Positions 17,207 through 26,589 are shown, counted from the stretch's first letter. The stretch is 64,000 nucleotides of DNA from Mariniblastus fucicola (GCF_008087665.1 NZ_CP042912.1:992001-1056000), one strand, 5' to 3'. A program made the numbers and translations. The notes: a model not told the origin generated them from the letters alone.

Positions 17207-19303
17207 CTATCCGACGTCGCTGATCTGAAGCGACTTGCCGTAGCGTCCCGTGACTAGCTGTCGAAGCCTGGTGAACTCTTCGCCGTCGAGATTTGGAGAT
17301 TCGTGAATCAGCATTCTCGCGTCGGCAAACGCACGTTGCAGTGTATCGGTGTCCCGGATCAGGTCCGCAATCATCAGCGGCGGGAATCCGGATTGCTGCG
17401 AGCTGAACAGATTTCCCGGGCCGCGAATTTCCAAGTCACGCTGCGCCAGATCGAATCCGTTCTCGGTTTCCGAAAAAGCTTTCAGGCGTTCGTTTTCCTC
17501 CGCATTGTTGTCGCTGGCGAAGAGGCAAACGTAGCCTGGATGCGAACCGCGGCTGACGCGACCTCGAAGCTGATGCAATTGCGAAAGACCGAACCGTTCC
17601 GCGGACTCAATCGTCATCACGGTTGCGTTGGGCACGTTGATTCCAACCTCCACCACCGTCGTGGCAACGATCACTTGAGTCTTGCCAGATTCGAAGTCCA
17701 GCATCGCGGCTTCTTTTTCTTCGATCGACTGCCGTCCGTGCAGAATGTCCAGCCGAAACTCTTCGAGGGGACCGTTGGAGAGTTGCTCAAAGATCCGTTC
17801 GGCGCTGCCAAGGTTCTGCTCATCGTCGCCGTCCACCAGCGGTGCGACAACAAACGCCTGGCGGCCTTCGCGAAGTTTCTTGCGAACGAACTCCATCCAC
17901 GAATCGCGATTCGAAGCATTGCCGAGATACGTGTTTACCTTTTGCCCAACTCCGCTGGTTCGCTCAAGTGTGGAAACGTCCAGGTCGCCAAACAACGTCA
18001 TCGAGACCGTCCTCGGAATTGGAGTCGCCGTCATCACGAGGTAGTGCGGATCCGGACCTGTGTGCTTCAGCCTGGCACGCTGCTTGACGCCGAACTTGTG
18101 CTGTTCGTCGATCACGACCAGTCCCAGATTCTGGAACGGCAACTGTGACGCAACAACGGCCTGAGTGCCGACAATGATATTGATTTCACCCGATTCAACG
18201 TCGGCAGCGATCTGCTTTCGCCGAGCCGTTTTGACGCTGCCGGACCACAGTTCGATTCGAACGCGGCTGCGTTGAAGCAACTCACGGATCGATCTCAAAT
18301 GTTGTCGCGCCAGGATTTCAGTCGGCGCCATCAGCACCGCTTGATGTCCATGAGCCACCGCGGTTAGCATCGCGCAGAGTGCGACGGCTGTTTTGCCGCT
18401 GCCGACCTCGCCGTGCAGCAAGCGATTCATGGGCCACGCGTTTTTCATGTCGTCGGCGATTTCCGAGAAAGCGACTTGCTGCGATTCGGTCAGTTGGAAC
18501 GGAAGCCGTCCGAGGATTCGTGACTTGATCTTCGGAGTCAGCTCAAGTGACGTTGCTACCTGCCGAGAGCGAACACGATGCCGCCGAATCGCCAACGCAA
18601 GTTGCAAAATGAACAGCTCCTGATACACCAGTCGGGCTCGCGCCTGATCGACTTCTTCCTGATTCAACGGCGAATGGATCTGCTTGATCGCTTCGGCGAT
18701 ACCGACGATGCCGGTTCGCTTGCGCAGCGATTCTGGCAACGCTTCGGTAACCAAATGAGCACATTGTTCGACGGTGCTGGCGACCAGTTTTCGCATCTGT
18801 TTCTGGTTGATGCCTTCGGTCAGGCGGTAGACCGGCAGCATCGTTTGCTGATTCTCAATCGTTTCATCATCGTCCAACAATGTGACCTTCGGGTGCGTCA
18901 TGCACTGTCGATTGTTTTGCAGACGGGACTTTCCCTGCAGCATCACTTTCTGGCCGATGCGAAACTTGTTCAGCATGAACGGTTGATTGAACCACGTGGC
19001 TCGCAGGAAGCTGTTGTCCTGCCGAAACAGCACGTAGGTGATGTGCCGGCCATTGGACCGCGATTCATCTTTGTCAGAAACTTCCGCGACAACGGTGGCT
19101 AACTGCTCCTGGCCCAGGTCTCGAATGTGGTTCAGTTGCGTGAAGTCTTCGTAGCTTCGTGGAAAGAAAAACAGAATGTCAGCGGCGGTGTGCAGTCCCA
19201 GTTTCGCTAACAGTTCGGCTCGCGCAGGTCCAACCCCTTTAATGAACTGAGTTCGCTCAGTCAGCTTGTTGAGAGGTGAATCCTGTGAGTCGCTTTCGGG
19301 CAT
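17207..19303 (-). CDS. recG: ATP-dependent DNA helicase RecG, 698 aa
   Basis: RecG remodels stalled replication forks and branch-migrates Holliday junctions. The N-terminal wedge region begins with KGVGPARAELLAKLGLHTAADILFFFPRSYED. Helicase motifs follow in order: GEVGSGKTAVA (Walker A), MAPTEILARQH (Ia), VIDEQHKFGVKQR (DExH-type Walker B), MTATPIPRT (III), then ATTVVEVGINVPNA and LHQLRGRVSRG (V and VI). Length is normal. The ATG at 19303 is used; a GTG two codons upstream is possible. It is a single gene between the acyl-CoA dehydrogenase and an unknown membrane protein on the same strand. Confidence 0.97.
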   Translation of the reverse strand: MPESDSQDSPLNKLTERTQFIKGVGPARAELLAKLGLHTAADILFFFPRSYEDFTQLNHIRDLGQEQLATVVAEVSDKDESRSNGRHITYVLFRQDNSFLRATWFNQPFMLNKFRIGQKVMLQGKSRLQNNRQCMTHPKVTLLDDDETIENQQTMLPVYRLTEGINQKQMRKLVASTVEQCAHLVTEALPESLRKRTGIVGIAEAIKQIHSPLNQEEVDQARARLVYQELFILQLALAIRRHRVRSRQVATSLELTPKIKSRILGRLPFQLTESQQVAFSEIADDMKNAWPMNRLLHGEVGSGKTAVALCAMLTAVAHGHQAVLMAPTEILARQHLRSIRELLQRSRVRIELWSGSVKTARRKQIAADVESGEINIIVGTQAVVASQLPFQNLGLVVIDEQHKFGVKQRARLKHTGPDPHYLVMTATPIPRTVSMTLFGDLDVSTLERTSGVGQKVNTYLGNASNRDSWMEFVRKKLREGRQAFVVAPLVDGDDEQNLGSAERIFEQLSNGPLEEFRLDILHGRQSIEEKEAAMLDFESGKTQVIVATTVVEVGINVPNATVMTIESAERFGLSQLHQLRGRVSRGSHPGYVCLFASDNNAEENERLKAFSETENGFDLAQRDLEIRGPGNLFSSQQSGFPPLMIADLIRDTDTLQRAFADARMLIHESPNLDGEEFTRLRQLVTGRYGKSLQISDVG

Positions 19304-19408
19304 GCCCACAGTTTAACATTGGTGGGCATTGGCAACGAGGTCCGAGCCGACGCTTCGCATGAGGGGCCGCCGTGTTGAGTTACCGCCAAAGTGAGTGTGC
19401 CAGAGAGG

Positions 19409-20086
19409 CTACGCCGAAGGCAGACCGGCCTTGTTGCTGATCTGATGATCTTCCTCATCGTCGTACCAGGGATCCCGTTCTCGAAAGATCATCGAGCCAA
19501 TCAGCTTGATGAGATAGAACGCGATAACGCAAACAATGGACAGGGTGACGCCGCCGATTCCGACGTAGATGCAGCTGTTCCCAAAGTCCGGACTTGGCGG
19601 CGGTCCACCGGATTCGCAGTGAAGGCATCGGTCGAAGTCCATGCCTCGATACTTCTGTGCCATCCGGTTGTAGACGCCTTGCGGCAGTCCCTGTTTGTTG
19701 GGCCAGTAGTAAATTTCCAGTTCACCAGCCTGCAGCAGTTTAGCCAGCTCTTCGGTCCCGCTGACGCCATCGATTTCCGCGATGATCGAAATGTAGTTTT
19801 TGCCCAGCCGAGTGGTCTCGTTGGAAAACAAACAGACGTAAACTTTCTCCCATTCGCCATCTTTCCTGGTGGGCTCGGGATAGACGCTCGCGCCGTGACG
19901 AATGTTCGTCAGCTTGTAGTGAGACGTGTCTGCGAGTCGTTTACGCGCGAACTCATCGAACGTCATCTCAACCGCCGGAGCAGAGACTTTCTCATAGTGC
20001 GCCAACGCGCGCACACCTACGGCACCGATCAGTCCACTGACGATCGCGACGCACGCTCCAAGTAAAATTGGGAGATATCGGACCAT
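19409..20086 (-). CDS. Hypothetical membrane protein, 225 aa
   Basis: One hydrophobic helix near the N-terminus (about 4-28) and a second near residues 173-196 bracket a soluble region of about 140 residues with Trp, Tyr and acidic positions (VYPEPTRKDGEWEKVYVCLFSNE). The soluble part should face the periplasm. The C-terminal 25 residues are charged and cytosolic. No family was recognised. It lies downstream of the glycosyltransferase gene on the same strand, separated by 138 bases that hold a strong palindrome. Confidence 0.75.
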   Translation of the reverse strand: MVRYLPILLGACVAIVSGLIGAVGVRALAHYEKVSAPAVEMTFDEFARKRLADTSHYKLTNIRHGASVYPEPTRKDGEWEKVYVCLFSNETTRLGKNYISIIAEIDGVSGTEELAKLLQAGELEIYYWPNKQGLPQGVYNRMAQKYRGMDFDRCLHCESGGPPPSPDFGNSCIYVGIGGVTLSIVCVIAFYLIKLIGSMIFRERDPWYDDEEDHQISNKAGLPSA

Positions 20087-20104
20087 GAAAACAGGAGTTA
20101 AAGC

Positions 20105-20132
20105 TTCTTCCGCACCACGTGGTGCTGAAGAA
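20105..20132 (-). terminator. 28-bp palindrome, candidate terminator or operator
   Basis: Two 14-base arms (TTCTTCCGCACCAC and GTGGTGCTGAAGAA) abut with one mismatch. It lies between the glycosyltransferase stop and the ATG of the next gene, 18 bases before that ATG. No T run follows on the minus strand, so it could equally be a dimeric-protein operator or a leader hairpin for the downstream gene. Confidence 0.4.
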
Positions 20133-20224
20133 ATTTAGTTCTTGCCTTGGCGATCGTGCGCGAAAATGTCCACGAACCCGCGGCTTCCCGGTCCGGTTGA
20201 GTCGGTTATTCCGGCCAACAGGGT

Positions 20225-21274
20225 TTAAGCCGATTGGCGTCGCCGTTTCCCCAGGCAGTTTTCGCATGCTTGGAAAACGTCGGCCGCGAGGATGTCCATC
20301 ATTGCATCATTTTCCGCACCGCGGCGTTTGCGACAGGAGCCCGATTGATACCACTTCTGAACAGCCACGTGTGGCGTCGGCAGTGCGTGCGGCCACGCGC
20401 CAGAGTCCTGCGGACGGGTCGTGCCGTAGAGCCCAACACATGGCGTGCCGACGGCTGCGGCGATATGCAACGGCCCGGTGTCGCAACCGACAAACAGGTC
20501 GGCCAGAGAAAGCATGGCGGCGAGTTGCGGCAGATCTGTCGACGGTGCGATCGCGAAAGCATCGGGGTCAAAGGCTGCGATTTCTTCGGCCATTGCTTTC
20601 TCTTCGGCGCCTGCCCAAGTCAGGACGCTTCGCAATCCTTGGTGACGAAACAGCCATGAGCCAACAGATCCAAACCGTTCGTTGTTCCAACGTTTGGATG
20701 CCCAGCTTGCACCCGGATTGATGATGGAGAATCGTTTCAGTTGCACCTGATCCAGGAACGATTTGCAAAAGCTGATTGCTGTTTCAGGCAACGGGAACTT
20801 GAAGCTTGCCGGTCCGGCGGGTTCGCCGAATCCTTCGATCGCACCGAGCAGTTCCATGGATCGATCAGCCAGATGAGTCGCTTGTGTCTCGACGAGCCGA
20901 TTGTTCAGCCACGGAGAGAGTTCTCTTCCCCACTGCCCCTTGATGCCGATCCGCGTTTTGGCTCCCGAGATCCACGCCAGCATCGCACTCTTGGTGATAC
21001 CTTGAGGATCAATTGCGATGTCGAAATCACGTTGTATGAATTGTCGCCGAAGTTCGCGCCAGTTTGCAGGCTTCTTCATCCACGCTTTGGGTACCACAAT
21101 GAACTCGTCGACGGAATCATGCCCGGCCAGCAGCTTTTGCGTCGGAGACTCAATCGCCCATGAGATCACGGAGTCCGGAAAACGATCCTTGATGCGGTTC
21201 ACCATCGGCAGCGTCAATACACAGTCGCCGATATGGCTGAGTCGCGTAATAAGAATCTTTGGTTGTTCATCCAT
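20225..21274 (-). CDS. Glycosyltransferase family 9 (heptosyltransferase-like), 349 aa
   Basis: This ADP-heptose:LPS heptosyltransferase-type protein adds a sugar to lipopolysaccharide core or a related glycan on the cytosolic face of the inner membrane. The N-terminal Rossmann domain begins LITRLSHIGDCVLTLPMV. The C-terminal donor-binding domain has INPGASWASKRW and the family signature CDTGPLHIAAAVGTPCVGLYG. Length is normal (about 340-360). The ATG at 21274 gives the standard N-terminus; a longer frame to 21313 adds only 13 atypical residues. The upstream small frame overlaps it by eight bases. No other LPS gene is in the window. Confidence 0.92.
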   Translation of the reverse strand: MDEQPKILITRLSHIGDCVLTLPMVNRIKDRFPDSVISWAIESPTQKLLAGHDSVDEFIVVPKAWMKKPANWRELRRQFIQRDFDIAIDPQGITKSAMLAWISGAKTRIGIKGQWGRELSPWLNNRLVETQATHLADRSMELLGAIEGFGEPAGPASFKFPLPETAISFCKSFLDQVQLKRFSIINPGASWASKRWNNERFGSVGSWLFRHQGLRSVLTWAGAEEKAMAEEIAAFDPDAFAIAPSTDLPQLAAMLSLADLFVGCDTGPLHIAAAVGTPCVGLYGTTRPQDSGAWPHALPTPHVAVQKWYQSGSCRKRRGAENDAMMDILAADVFQACENCLGKRRRQSA

Positions 21275-21602
21275 GAACGTGCCCGGTTGGAAATTGCTGT
21301 TCGATAACTGCAATGTATTCCCAATGCCAGTTCCTCAACAAGGCCAGGTTTTTTGCCAGAAACGAAACCGCTTGCCTTCCGCGACGGTCTTCGAAAAATT
21401 CCCTCAAATCGCCATCAGATTCGCCTGCGACGATTTCCATGCTGTCATGAGCGGGTTTGCCGGAGCGTTTTGTTGTCTGAAATTCGGAGAAGCGACCTTT
21501 TCCGAAAACTGATGGAAGTTGAAGCCTCGACGGGTCAGCTTGCCGTAATCTGGTGCTTCGTTCAAACTGTGCCGTTTGTTTCTTGCCGCCAGTCATTTTC
21601 AA
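21267..21602 (-). CDS. Possible small protein upstream of the glycosyltransferase, 111 aa
   Basis: The frame is open for 111 codons and its stop overlaps the start of the glycosyltransferase gene by eight bases, an arrangement typical of coupled genes. The sequence is basic at the N-terminus and ends REFFEDRRGRQAVSFL, then RNWHWEYIAVIEQQ. No family was recognised. Against it, its first codon would lie only nine bases from the GTG of the divergent MutS-like gene, leaving no room for two promoters; a later internal ATG would ease this. If it is not a gene, the 337 bases between the two flanking genes hold nothing else that I can see. Confidence 0.38.
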   Translation of the reverse strand: MKMTGGKKQTAQFERSTRLRQADPSRLQLPSVFGKGRFSEFQTTKRSGKPAHDSMEIVAGESDGDLREFFEDRRGRQAVSFLAKNLALLRNWHWEYIAVIEQQFPTGHVHG

Positions 21603-21611
21603 CAGTAAATC

Positions 21612-23498
21612 GTGTCCTCAGACAATCAGCCCAAAACTCATCTGGAAGTCGTCGATCGTTACCGCGAGAAGTTGCGGGTTCAGGAAGCCGTCGTCGACCA
21701 GTGCAACCGTCAATGGAGCAAGTTCGCCTATGCGAGAGGCGGCGTTCTGCTCCTTTTTCTGATCGTGTTGTTTCTGGCGTGGAACGGAGCGTGGGCGCCC
21801 GCGACATGGCCGTACTACATGGCGGGCGTTGTATTCTTCGTGTTTACCGCGGTGGCCTGGAAAGTTGAAACGCTCGAAAAAACGATGCGTGAATCGCGAA
21901 TGGCGGCGCGAATGTTTCGCGAATCGATCGCTCGTTGCCTGCGACAGTGGAAGGAAATCGAAGTCCCTGTCGTCAACGTTCCTGCAAAGTTGACTGCCGT
22001 ATCGACGGACCTGGACATGTTCACCGATAGCTCGATTTTCAAGCTGTTGGGCATCACGCGAACGCCGCTGGGGACAGAAACTTTGGCGCAGTGGATCTCG
22101 TCCGGAGCTTCCGCGGATGAAGTCGCGTTGCGGCAGGAGGCCGTTAAAGAACTGGCCCCGAAGCTTGAATGGCGCGAAGAATTTCAGCTTCTTTGCGAGC
22201 AACTTTCTGGAAGCCACGCGAATCCGACCAGCTTCGTTGATTGGGCGAAGAGTGGGAACTGGTTTCGCGGCCGCCAGTGGTTGCTGGTCGCGGCACGTGT
22301 GACCTCGGTCTGTTCAATTGTCCTGATCGCCTGTTTGCCATTTCAGTTGTTGCCGCTGACGATCCTCGGACCGTTGTTGATGCTGGTGATGGCCTTCAAT
22401 TTTGGGTTGGCGGTTTTCTATTCCGGATCGATCCACGAAGAGTTCAACAAGATCTCCACGCAAGCGAACGAAGCACGCGGATACGTCGAACTATTTGAAC
22501 GCGTTGCGAAATTTGAAGCCAGTTCACAGCGTTTGCAATCGTTGCAAGTTGGCTTTCGTGATTCACAAAGCGGTGCCCAGAAAGCGATCGGGCGACTTGG
22601 CGGACTCACTTCGCTGGCGATGATCCGTCGCGGCTCCGGGTTTCTGCTTTATCTGTTGCTGGAGTTTCTCTTTTTCTGGGACGCTCATGTTTTGGATTTG
22701 CTGGAGCGATGGAAAGCCAGGCATGGACAACGCGTGCCGGGTTGGTTTGGCGACCTTGGCCATTGGGAGTCGCTTTGTGCTCTGGCCAAGCTGGCTGCAG
22801 ACGAACCGCGGTGGTGCTGGCCGGAGGTGACGCATCCGAAAAGTGATGCCGCAAAAGTAATCAAGGCGAATCAGCTCGCGCATCCGTTGCTGGGGCAGGA
22901 ACGCGTTGCCAACGATGCCGAAGTCGGACCGCCGGGTAGTGTTTTGCTGGTGACCGGTTCGAATATGTCCGGGAAAAGCACGCTGTTGCGTAGCATTGGG
23001 GCGAACGCCGTTCTGGCTCAAATGGGAACCGTTGTTTGCGCCGACTCGATGAAGCTGCCGCCGCTGCAAATCGAAACCAGTATGCGAATTGCGGACTCAT
23101 TGGCTGACGGGGTTTCATTCTTTATGGCCGAGCTAAAACGACTGAAGCAAATCGTGGATTCTTCGAAAGTCATTTCGGCCTCCGACGAGAAAACGATGCT
23201 GTTTCTGTTGGATGAGATTTTGCAGGGAACAAATTCGACCGAACGACAGGTCGCGGTCAGTCGGGTCGTCCGCAAACTGATCGACAGCAAGGCCATTGGT
23301 TGTATTTCGACACACGATCTCGATCTGGCGAAAACGGATGAGTTGGCTGACGCGTGCCGAACGGTGCACTTCAGCGAGCAGTTTGTGACCGAAGACGGAC
23401 AGGAAAAGATGACGTTCGACTACGTGATGAAACAGGGGATCGCCCAAACGACGAACGCTCTGAAACTGTTGGAACTGGTTGGACTTGGCGAAGATTGA
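21612..23498 (+). CDS. Membrane-anchored MutS-family ATPase, 628 aa
   Basis: The C-terminal 200 residues are a MutS ATPase domain: Walker A TGSNMSGKSTLLRS near 447-459, the ADSMKLPPLQIETSMRIADSLADGVSFF segment, Walker B LFLLDEILQGTNS near 530-542, and the THDLDL H-loop. The N-terminal mismatch-recognition domain of MutS1 is absent. The N-terminal part instead has strongly hydrophobic segments near 38-75 and 223-275, so the protein should sit in the inner membrane with its clamp and ATPase in the cytosol. This fits membrane-linked MutS paralogues seen in some bacteria; their role is not known and classic mismatch repair is unlikely. The start is GTG at 21612 without a clear ribosome binding site. 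Confidence 0.88.
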   Translation: MSSDNQPKTHLEVVDRYREKLRVQEAVVDQCNRQWSKFAYARGGVLLLFLIVLFLAWNGAWAPATWPYYMAGVVFFVFTAVAWKVETLEKTMRESRMAARMFRESIARCLRQWKEIEVPVVNVPAKLTAVSTDLDMFTDSSIFKLLGITRTPLGTETLAQWISSGASADEVALRQEAVKELAPKLEWREEFQLLCEQLSGSHANPTSFVDWAKSGNWFRGRQWLLVAARVTSVCSIVLIACLPFQLLPLTILGPLLMLVMAFNFGLAVFYSGSIHEEFNKISTQANEARGYVELFERVAKFEASSQRLQSLQVGFRDSQSGAQKAIGRLGGLTSLAMIRRGSGFLLYLLLEFLFFWDAHVLDLLERWKARHGQRVPGWFGDLGHWESLCALAKLAADEPRWCWPEVTHPKSDAAKVIKANQLAHPLLGQERVANDAEVGPPGSVLLVTGSNMSGKSTLLRSIGANAVLAQMGTVVCADSMKLPPLQIETSMRIADSLADGVSFFMAELKRLKQIVDSSKVISASDEKTMLFLLDEILQGTNSTERQVAVSRVVRKLIDSKAIGCISTHDLDLAKTDELADACRTVHFSEQFVTEDGQEKMTFDYVMKQGIAQTTNALKLLELVGLGED

Positions 23499-23553
23499 GC
23501 ACTGTGGGAATCGTTGAATTTTCCTTCGTTGTCTCATTTCATTGAACGCAAAA

Positions 23554-24402
23554 ATGCCATTCAAGCCTCGCGAATTTCTACACGAACAGCGCCAGAAACT
23601 TCACGATCGTTTCGTCAAGGGTTGGAAAAGCCAGGCACTTTTCGAGTTCATCACTTTCGGTATCAAGCAGGCGTGGGCATGTTTGTTCGGTGCGTTGATG
23701 CTCGCGCTACTACTGCTGACGTTCTTCTTTTATCCGGCTTCATCGCCGCTGCCGCGTTACGACTTTATTGCGCTGGCGGCAATTTCGATCCAGCTTCTGA
23801 TGCTGCTGTTCAAGCTTGAAACATTCGAGGAAGCACGCATCATTCTCGTGTTCCATGTCGTTGGCACGGTCATGGAGATCTTCAAAACTCAAGTCGGTTC
23901 CTGGGTTTATCCGGAACCGGCCTACCTCAGCATCATGGGCGTACCAACGTTTTCCGGATTCATGTACGCCAGCGTTGGTAGCTACATTGCCCGCGTGTGG
24001 CGAATCTTTGATTTTCGATTCGACTCTTTTCCACCGCTGAAATGGCAAGCGTTGCTGGCCGGACTGATCTACATCAACTTTTTCTCACATCACTACATTG
24101 TCGACATTCGTTGGGCCCTGTTTGCATTCTCATTCGCGCTCTACGGTCCCGGAGTGATCTGGTTTAAAGCCGACGAAAAGCATCGTTGGATGCCGCTGCT
24201 ACTGGGGATGATCTTGTTCGCGCTGTTCATCTGGTTTGCAGAAAACATCGGAACCTTCGCCCGAGCGTGGACCTACCCGTCTCAAAAGGCTGGATGGCAT
24301 ATGGTGTCGATCCACAAGTTGGGAGCCTGGTATCTGCTGATGATTATCAGTTTCGTGCTCGTCGCCTGTGTCCACAAACCCACGAAGGACCTGCCGCAGT
24401 AG
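23554..24402 (+). CDS. DUF817 family integral membrane protein, 282 aa
   Basis: The start is the ATG at 23554; a TTG four codons upstream is possible. An N-terminal amphipathic region leads into FEFITFGIKQAWACLFGALMLALL, the characteristic opening of DUF817. Seven to eight hydrophobic segments follow, with conserved-looking blocks VGTVMEIFKTQVGSW, PEPAYLSIMGVPTFSGFMYASVGSYIARVW and FAENIGTFARAWTYP. The family has no known function. It follows the MutS-like gene by 55 bases on the same strand, so the two may be cotranscribed, but no functional tie is evident. It is convergent with the protease/HlyD gene, 11 bases away. Confidence 0.88.
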   Translation: MPFKPREFLHEQRQKLHDRFVKGWKSQALFEFITFGIKQAWACLFGALMLALLLLTFFFYPASSPLPRYDFIALAAISIQLLMLLFKLETFEEARIILVFHVVGTVMEIFKTQVGSWVYPEPAYLSIMGVPTFSGFMYASVGSYIARVWRIFDFRFDSFPPLKWQALLAGLIYINFFSHHYIVDIRWALFAFSFALYGPGVIWFKADEKHRWMPLLLGMILFALFIWFAENIGTFARAWTYPSQKAGWHMVSIHKLGAWYLLMIISFVLVACVHKPTKDLPQ

Positions 24403-24413
24403 GGGGGAGTTGC

Positions 24414-26582
24414 CTAGTGAACCTGCATCGCAAGTTCAATCTTGTTTCGCAACCACTCGCAGGAAGCCAGATACAGATAGCTGCCCATCGATTGACGACC
24501 GGTCTTGAAGAATGCGAGTCCTCGCTGTCCGCTGTGAAGCGATTGGCTGATGTCGTCTTCGAGCGAAAGCTCTGCCGTAAATCGAGGCGACAGCAGTTCA
24601 AACGACGGACCGTCTTCGGATTCGCTGCCGCTGGCTTTGACGGGTAGCGGACCACCGGCGAAAGCACACAGGCTTGGATGTGTCGGTGTGGTCGTAGCTC
24701 GCGGATTGACTCGTGTGAATCGTGATCGAAACACGGGCATTCCCGAAATCATGACTCTCAGTTCCTGGCCTTGATTTTCCTTCACCGAATCGAGGTCCCG
24801 TTGATCGATCGAAACGATGACTTCCTTGGAACGGTGACGTGCGACATTGAGCATTGGGTCGCCCTGTTCGACGAATTGACCCTGCATGTTGTGCAGCTTT
24901 CTTTGGAACACGAACCCGTCGAACGGAGCACGGATTTCAAGCGATTGGGCCATTTTTGTTTTTTCAGCCAGTTGCTTTCTCAGTCCCGCCAAATGTTCTT
25001 CCTCCACCCTTGCCAAACCAAGTTCGTCGGCCTGCTGGTGGATTCGAATCTGAATACAGGACTCATCGACATCGCAAGCCAACGCTGTGACTTCATCAAG
25101 CAGTTCCTGATTGCGAAGCCGAACCAGCAAGTCACCCTGTTTCACCTGGCTGCCTGACTCAACGAACACCTCGTCAATGAAGCCAGGTGAATCCGCACGA
25201 AGAATTGTCTCGTTGGCGAATTGTACGACGGCCGGCGCGGACTTTGTGGCTGGCGCTCCCAGCACAAAGAACAGTAAACCCGCGATCGCCGCGATCGTGC
25301 AACCGCTGATGGCCAGTCGTTTCGGCGAAACTGGGTGTTTGGCTTTGTTGCCGATGGTTTGTTGGTATTGCTGATACAGCGGCATCCCGATCCACATCGC
25401 TGCTCCAATCGCAGCCAGAAATACGCCAAAGTTTGGCAGCAGAACGCTGGCTCCGATCGTCAAACTGATTGAAATCAACAGCTTCCAGAAGAAAGCCATC
25501 GAGCCATAAATCGAGCATCGCCAAAACTCGCCTCGTGGAATCACGTTCGGTGTAGGCGGCGTTCCGAAAATGACGCTCTTGAGACGATCGCCAAACCAGC
25601 GGGTACCTTTCGGGTACAGGTTCGCCACGCCGAGCAAATCGGACAGGATGAAATATCCGTCGAACCGCATCAGAGGATTTGCGTTGAACAGAATCGTAGT
25701 CACGCTCGACATGATGAAAAGCTGAAACGCTGTATCCGCCACGATCCCTTCGGTTTGGCTCCACACGATCACGGAAATGAACGAGATGAATAGCTCAACA
25801 TACATACCGGCCGCGGCGACGACGATGCGATGCCAACGACTGGAAAAACGCCACATCGAGGTCACGTTGACGTAGGCCATTGGAGTGAACAACAGCATCA
25901 GGACGCCGGCTTCAGGAACTTCGCCACCGTATTTTCGACAGGCGATTCCGTGAGCCGCTTCGTGGACGATTTTCAGGACCAGCCAAAACGCTAACAGCCA
26001 TGCCCAACCGTATCCGGAAAGGATGCCAGTCGAAGCGCCGCCCATCGCGTCCCAGTGAGCCCAAATGGTTTTCAGACCGATTGCGGTGACAAGGCACCAA
26101 ACGACAAAAAACGGTTTCAAAAACGCAAGTCTTGCGACCGGAAAGATCGCGTCGAGTGCTTTTGTGGGATTGAACAGTTTGACTTTAAAGGAAACGGGAT
26201 TCAGTTTCCCGATCAGCCCGGCTTTTGCGATAGACTGAGCCTGTGCATTGATTCGTTTGCTGCTGTCCATCGCATCGCTGTAGGCGAGGTTCGACTGGAT
26301 CAGCCACTGACAGACCTGAACCGCGAACGATTCGCCGATGCTGTCGTCACCGATATCTGCTGCCAGTTCTCCCATCGTTCGACTGCCATCGATTGCGGAA
26401 ATCAAAGAGAACTCACGCGTTCCAATTTGAAAGAACTTGTTGCGAACCGGATCTTCGACAATGACAAAACTTTTGCCTTGTTGAGTCCGGGTTTCGAAAC
26501 GGAGTTCTTTTCGAAGTGTCAGGACGGCGCCGAGCCATTGTGCGTTCGGATCACCCATCGATTGCATTGCAGCAGCATTCAT
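24414..26582 (-). CDS. PqqD-like/site-2 protease/HlyD fusion protein, 722 aa
   Basis: The ATG at 26582 lies 7 bases after the stop of the upstream gene. Residues about 20-105 resemble a PqqD-type peptide-binding domain (VIVEDPVRNKFFQIGTREF, then WLIQSNLA). Residues 150-460 are a polytopic membrane domain of the M50 site-2 protease type: HEAAH at 207-211 and NPLMRFDGY at 302-310, whose aspartate (308) is the third zinc ligand. All catalytic residues are present. Residues about 470-700 form a HlyD/membrane-fusion adaptor with split lipoyl halves (DSPGFIDEVFVESGSQVKQGDLLVRL, then IRAPFDGFV) and a short coiled hairpin. The fusion suggests that peptides are bound, perhaps cleaved in the membrane, and passed to a periplasmic conduit. 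This role is inference. Confidence 0.9.
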   Translation of the reverse strand: MNAAAMQSMGDPNAQWLGAVLTLRKELRFETRTQQGKSFVIVEDPVRNKFFQIGTREFSLISAIDGSRTMGELAADIGDDSIGESFAVQVCQWLIQSNLAYSDAMDSSKRINAQAQSIAKAGLIGKLNPVSFKVKLFNPTKALDAIFPVARLAFLKPFFVVWCLVTAIGLKTIWAHWDAMGGASTGILSGYGWAWLLAFWLVLKIVHEAAHGIACRKYGGEVPEAGVLMLLFTPMAYVNVTSMWRFSSRWHRIVVAAAGMYVELFISFISVIVWSQTEGIVADTAFQLFIMSSVTTILFNANPLMRFDGYFILSDLLGVANLYPKGTRWFGDRLKSVIFGTPPTPNVIPRGEFWRCSIYGSMAFFWKLLISISLTIGASVLLPNFGVFLAAIGAAMWIGMPLYQQYQQTIGNKAKHPVSPKRLAISGCTIAAIAGLLFFVLGAPATKSAPAVVQFANETILRADSPGFIDEVFVESGSQVKQGDLLVRLRNQELLDEVTALACDVDESCIQIRIHQQADELGLARVEEEHLAGLRKQLAEKTKMAQSLEIRAPFDGFVFQRKLHNMQGQFVEQGDPMLNVARHRSKEVIVSIDQRDLDSVKENQGQELRVMISGMPVFRSRFTRVNPRATTTPTHPSLCAFAGGPLPVKASGSESEDGPSFELLSPRFTAELSLEDDISQSLHSGQRGLAFFKTGRQSMGSYLYLASCEWLRNKIELAMQVH

Positions 26583-26589
26583 GATGACC

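Noticed and set aside
21612-23498. Classical mismatch-repair MutS
   Set aside because: The mismatch-recognition domain with its Phe-x-Glu motif is missing and hydrophobic helices are present.
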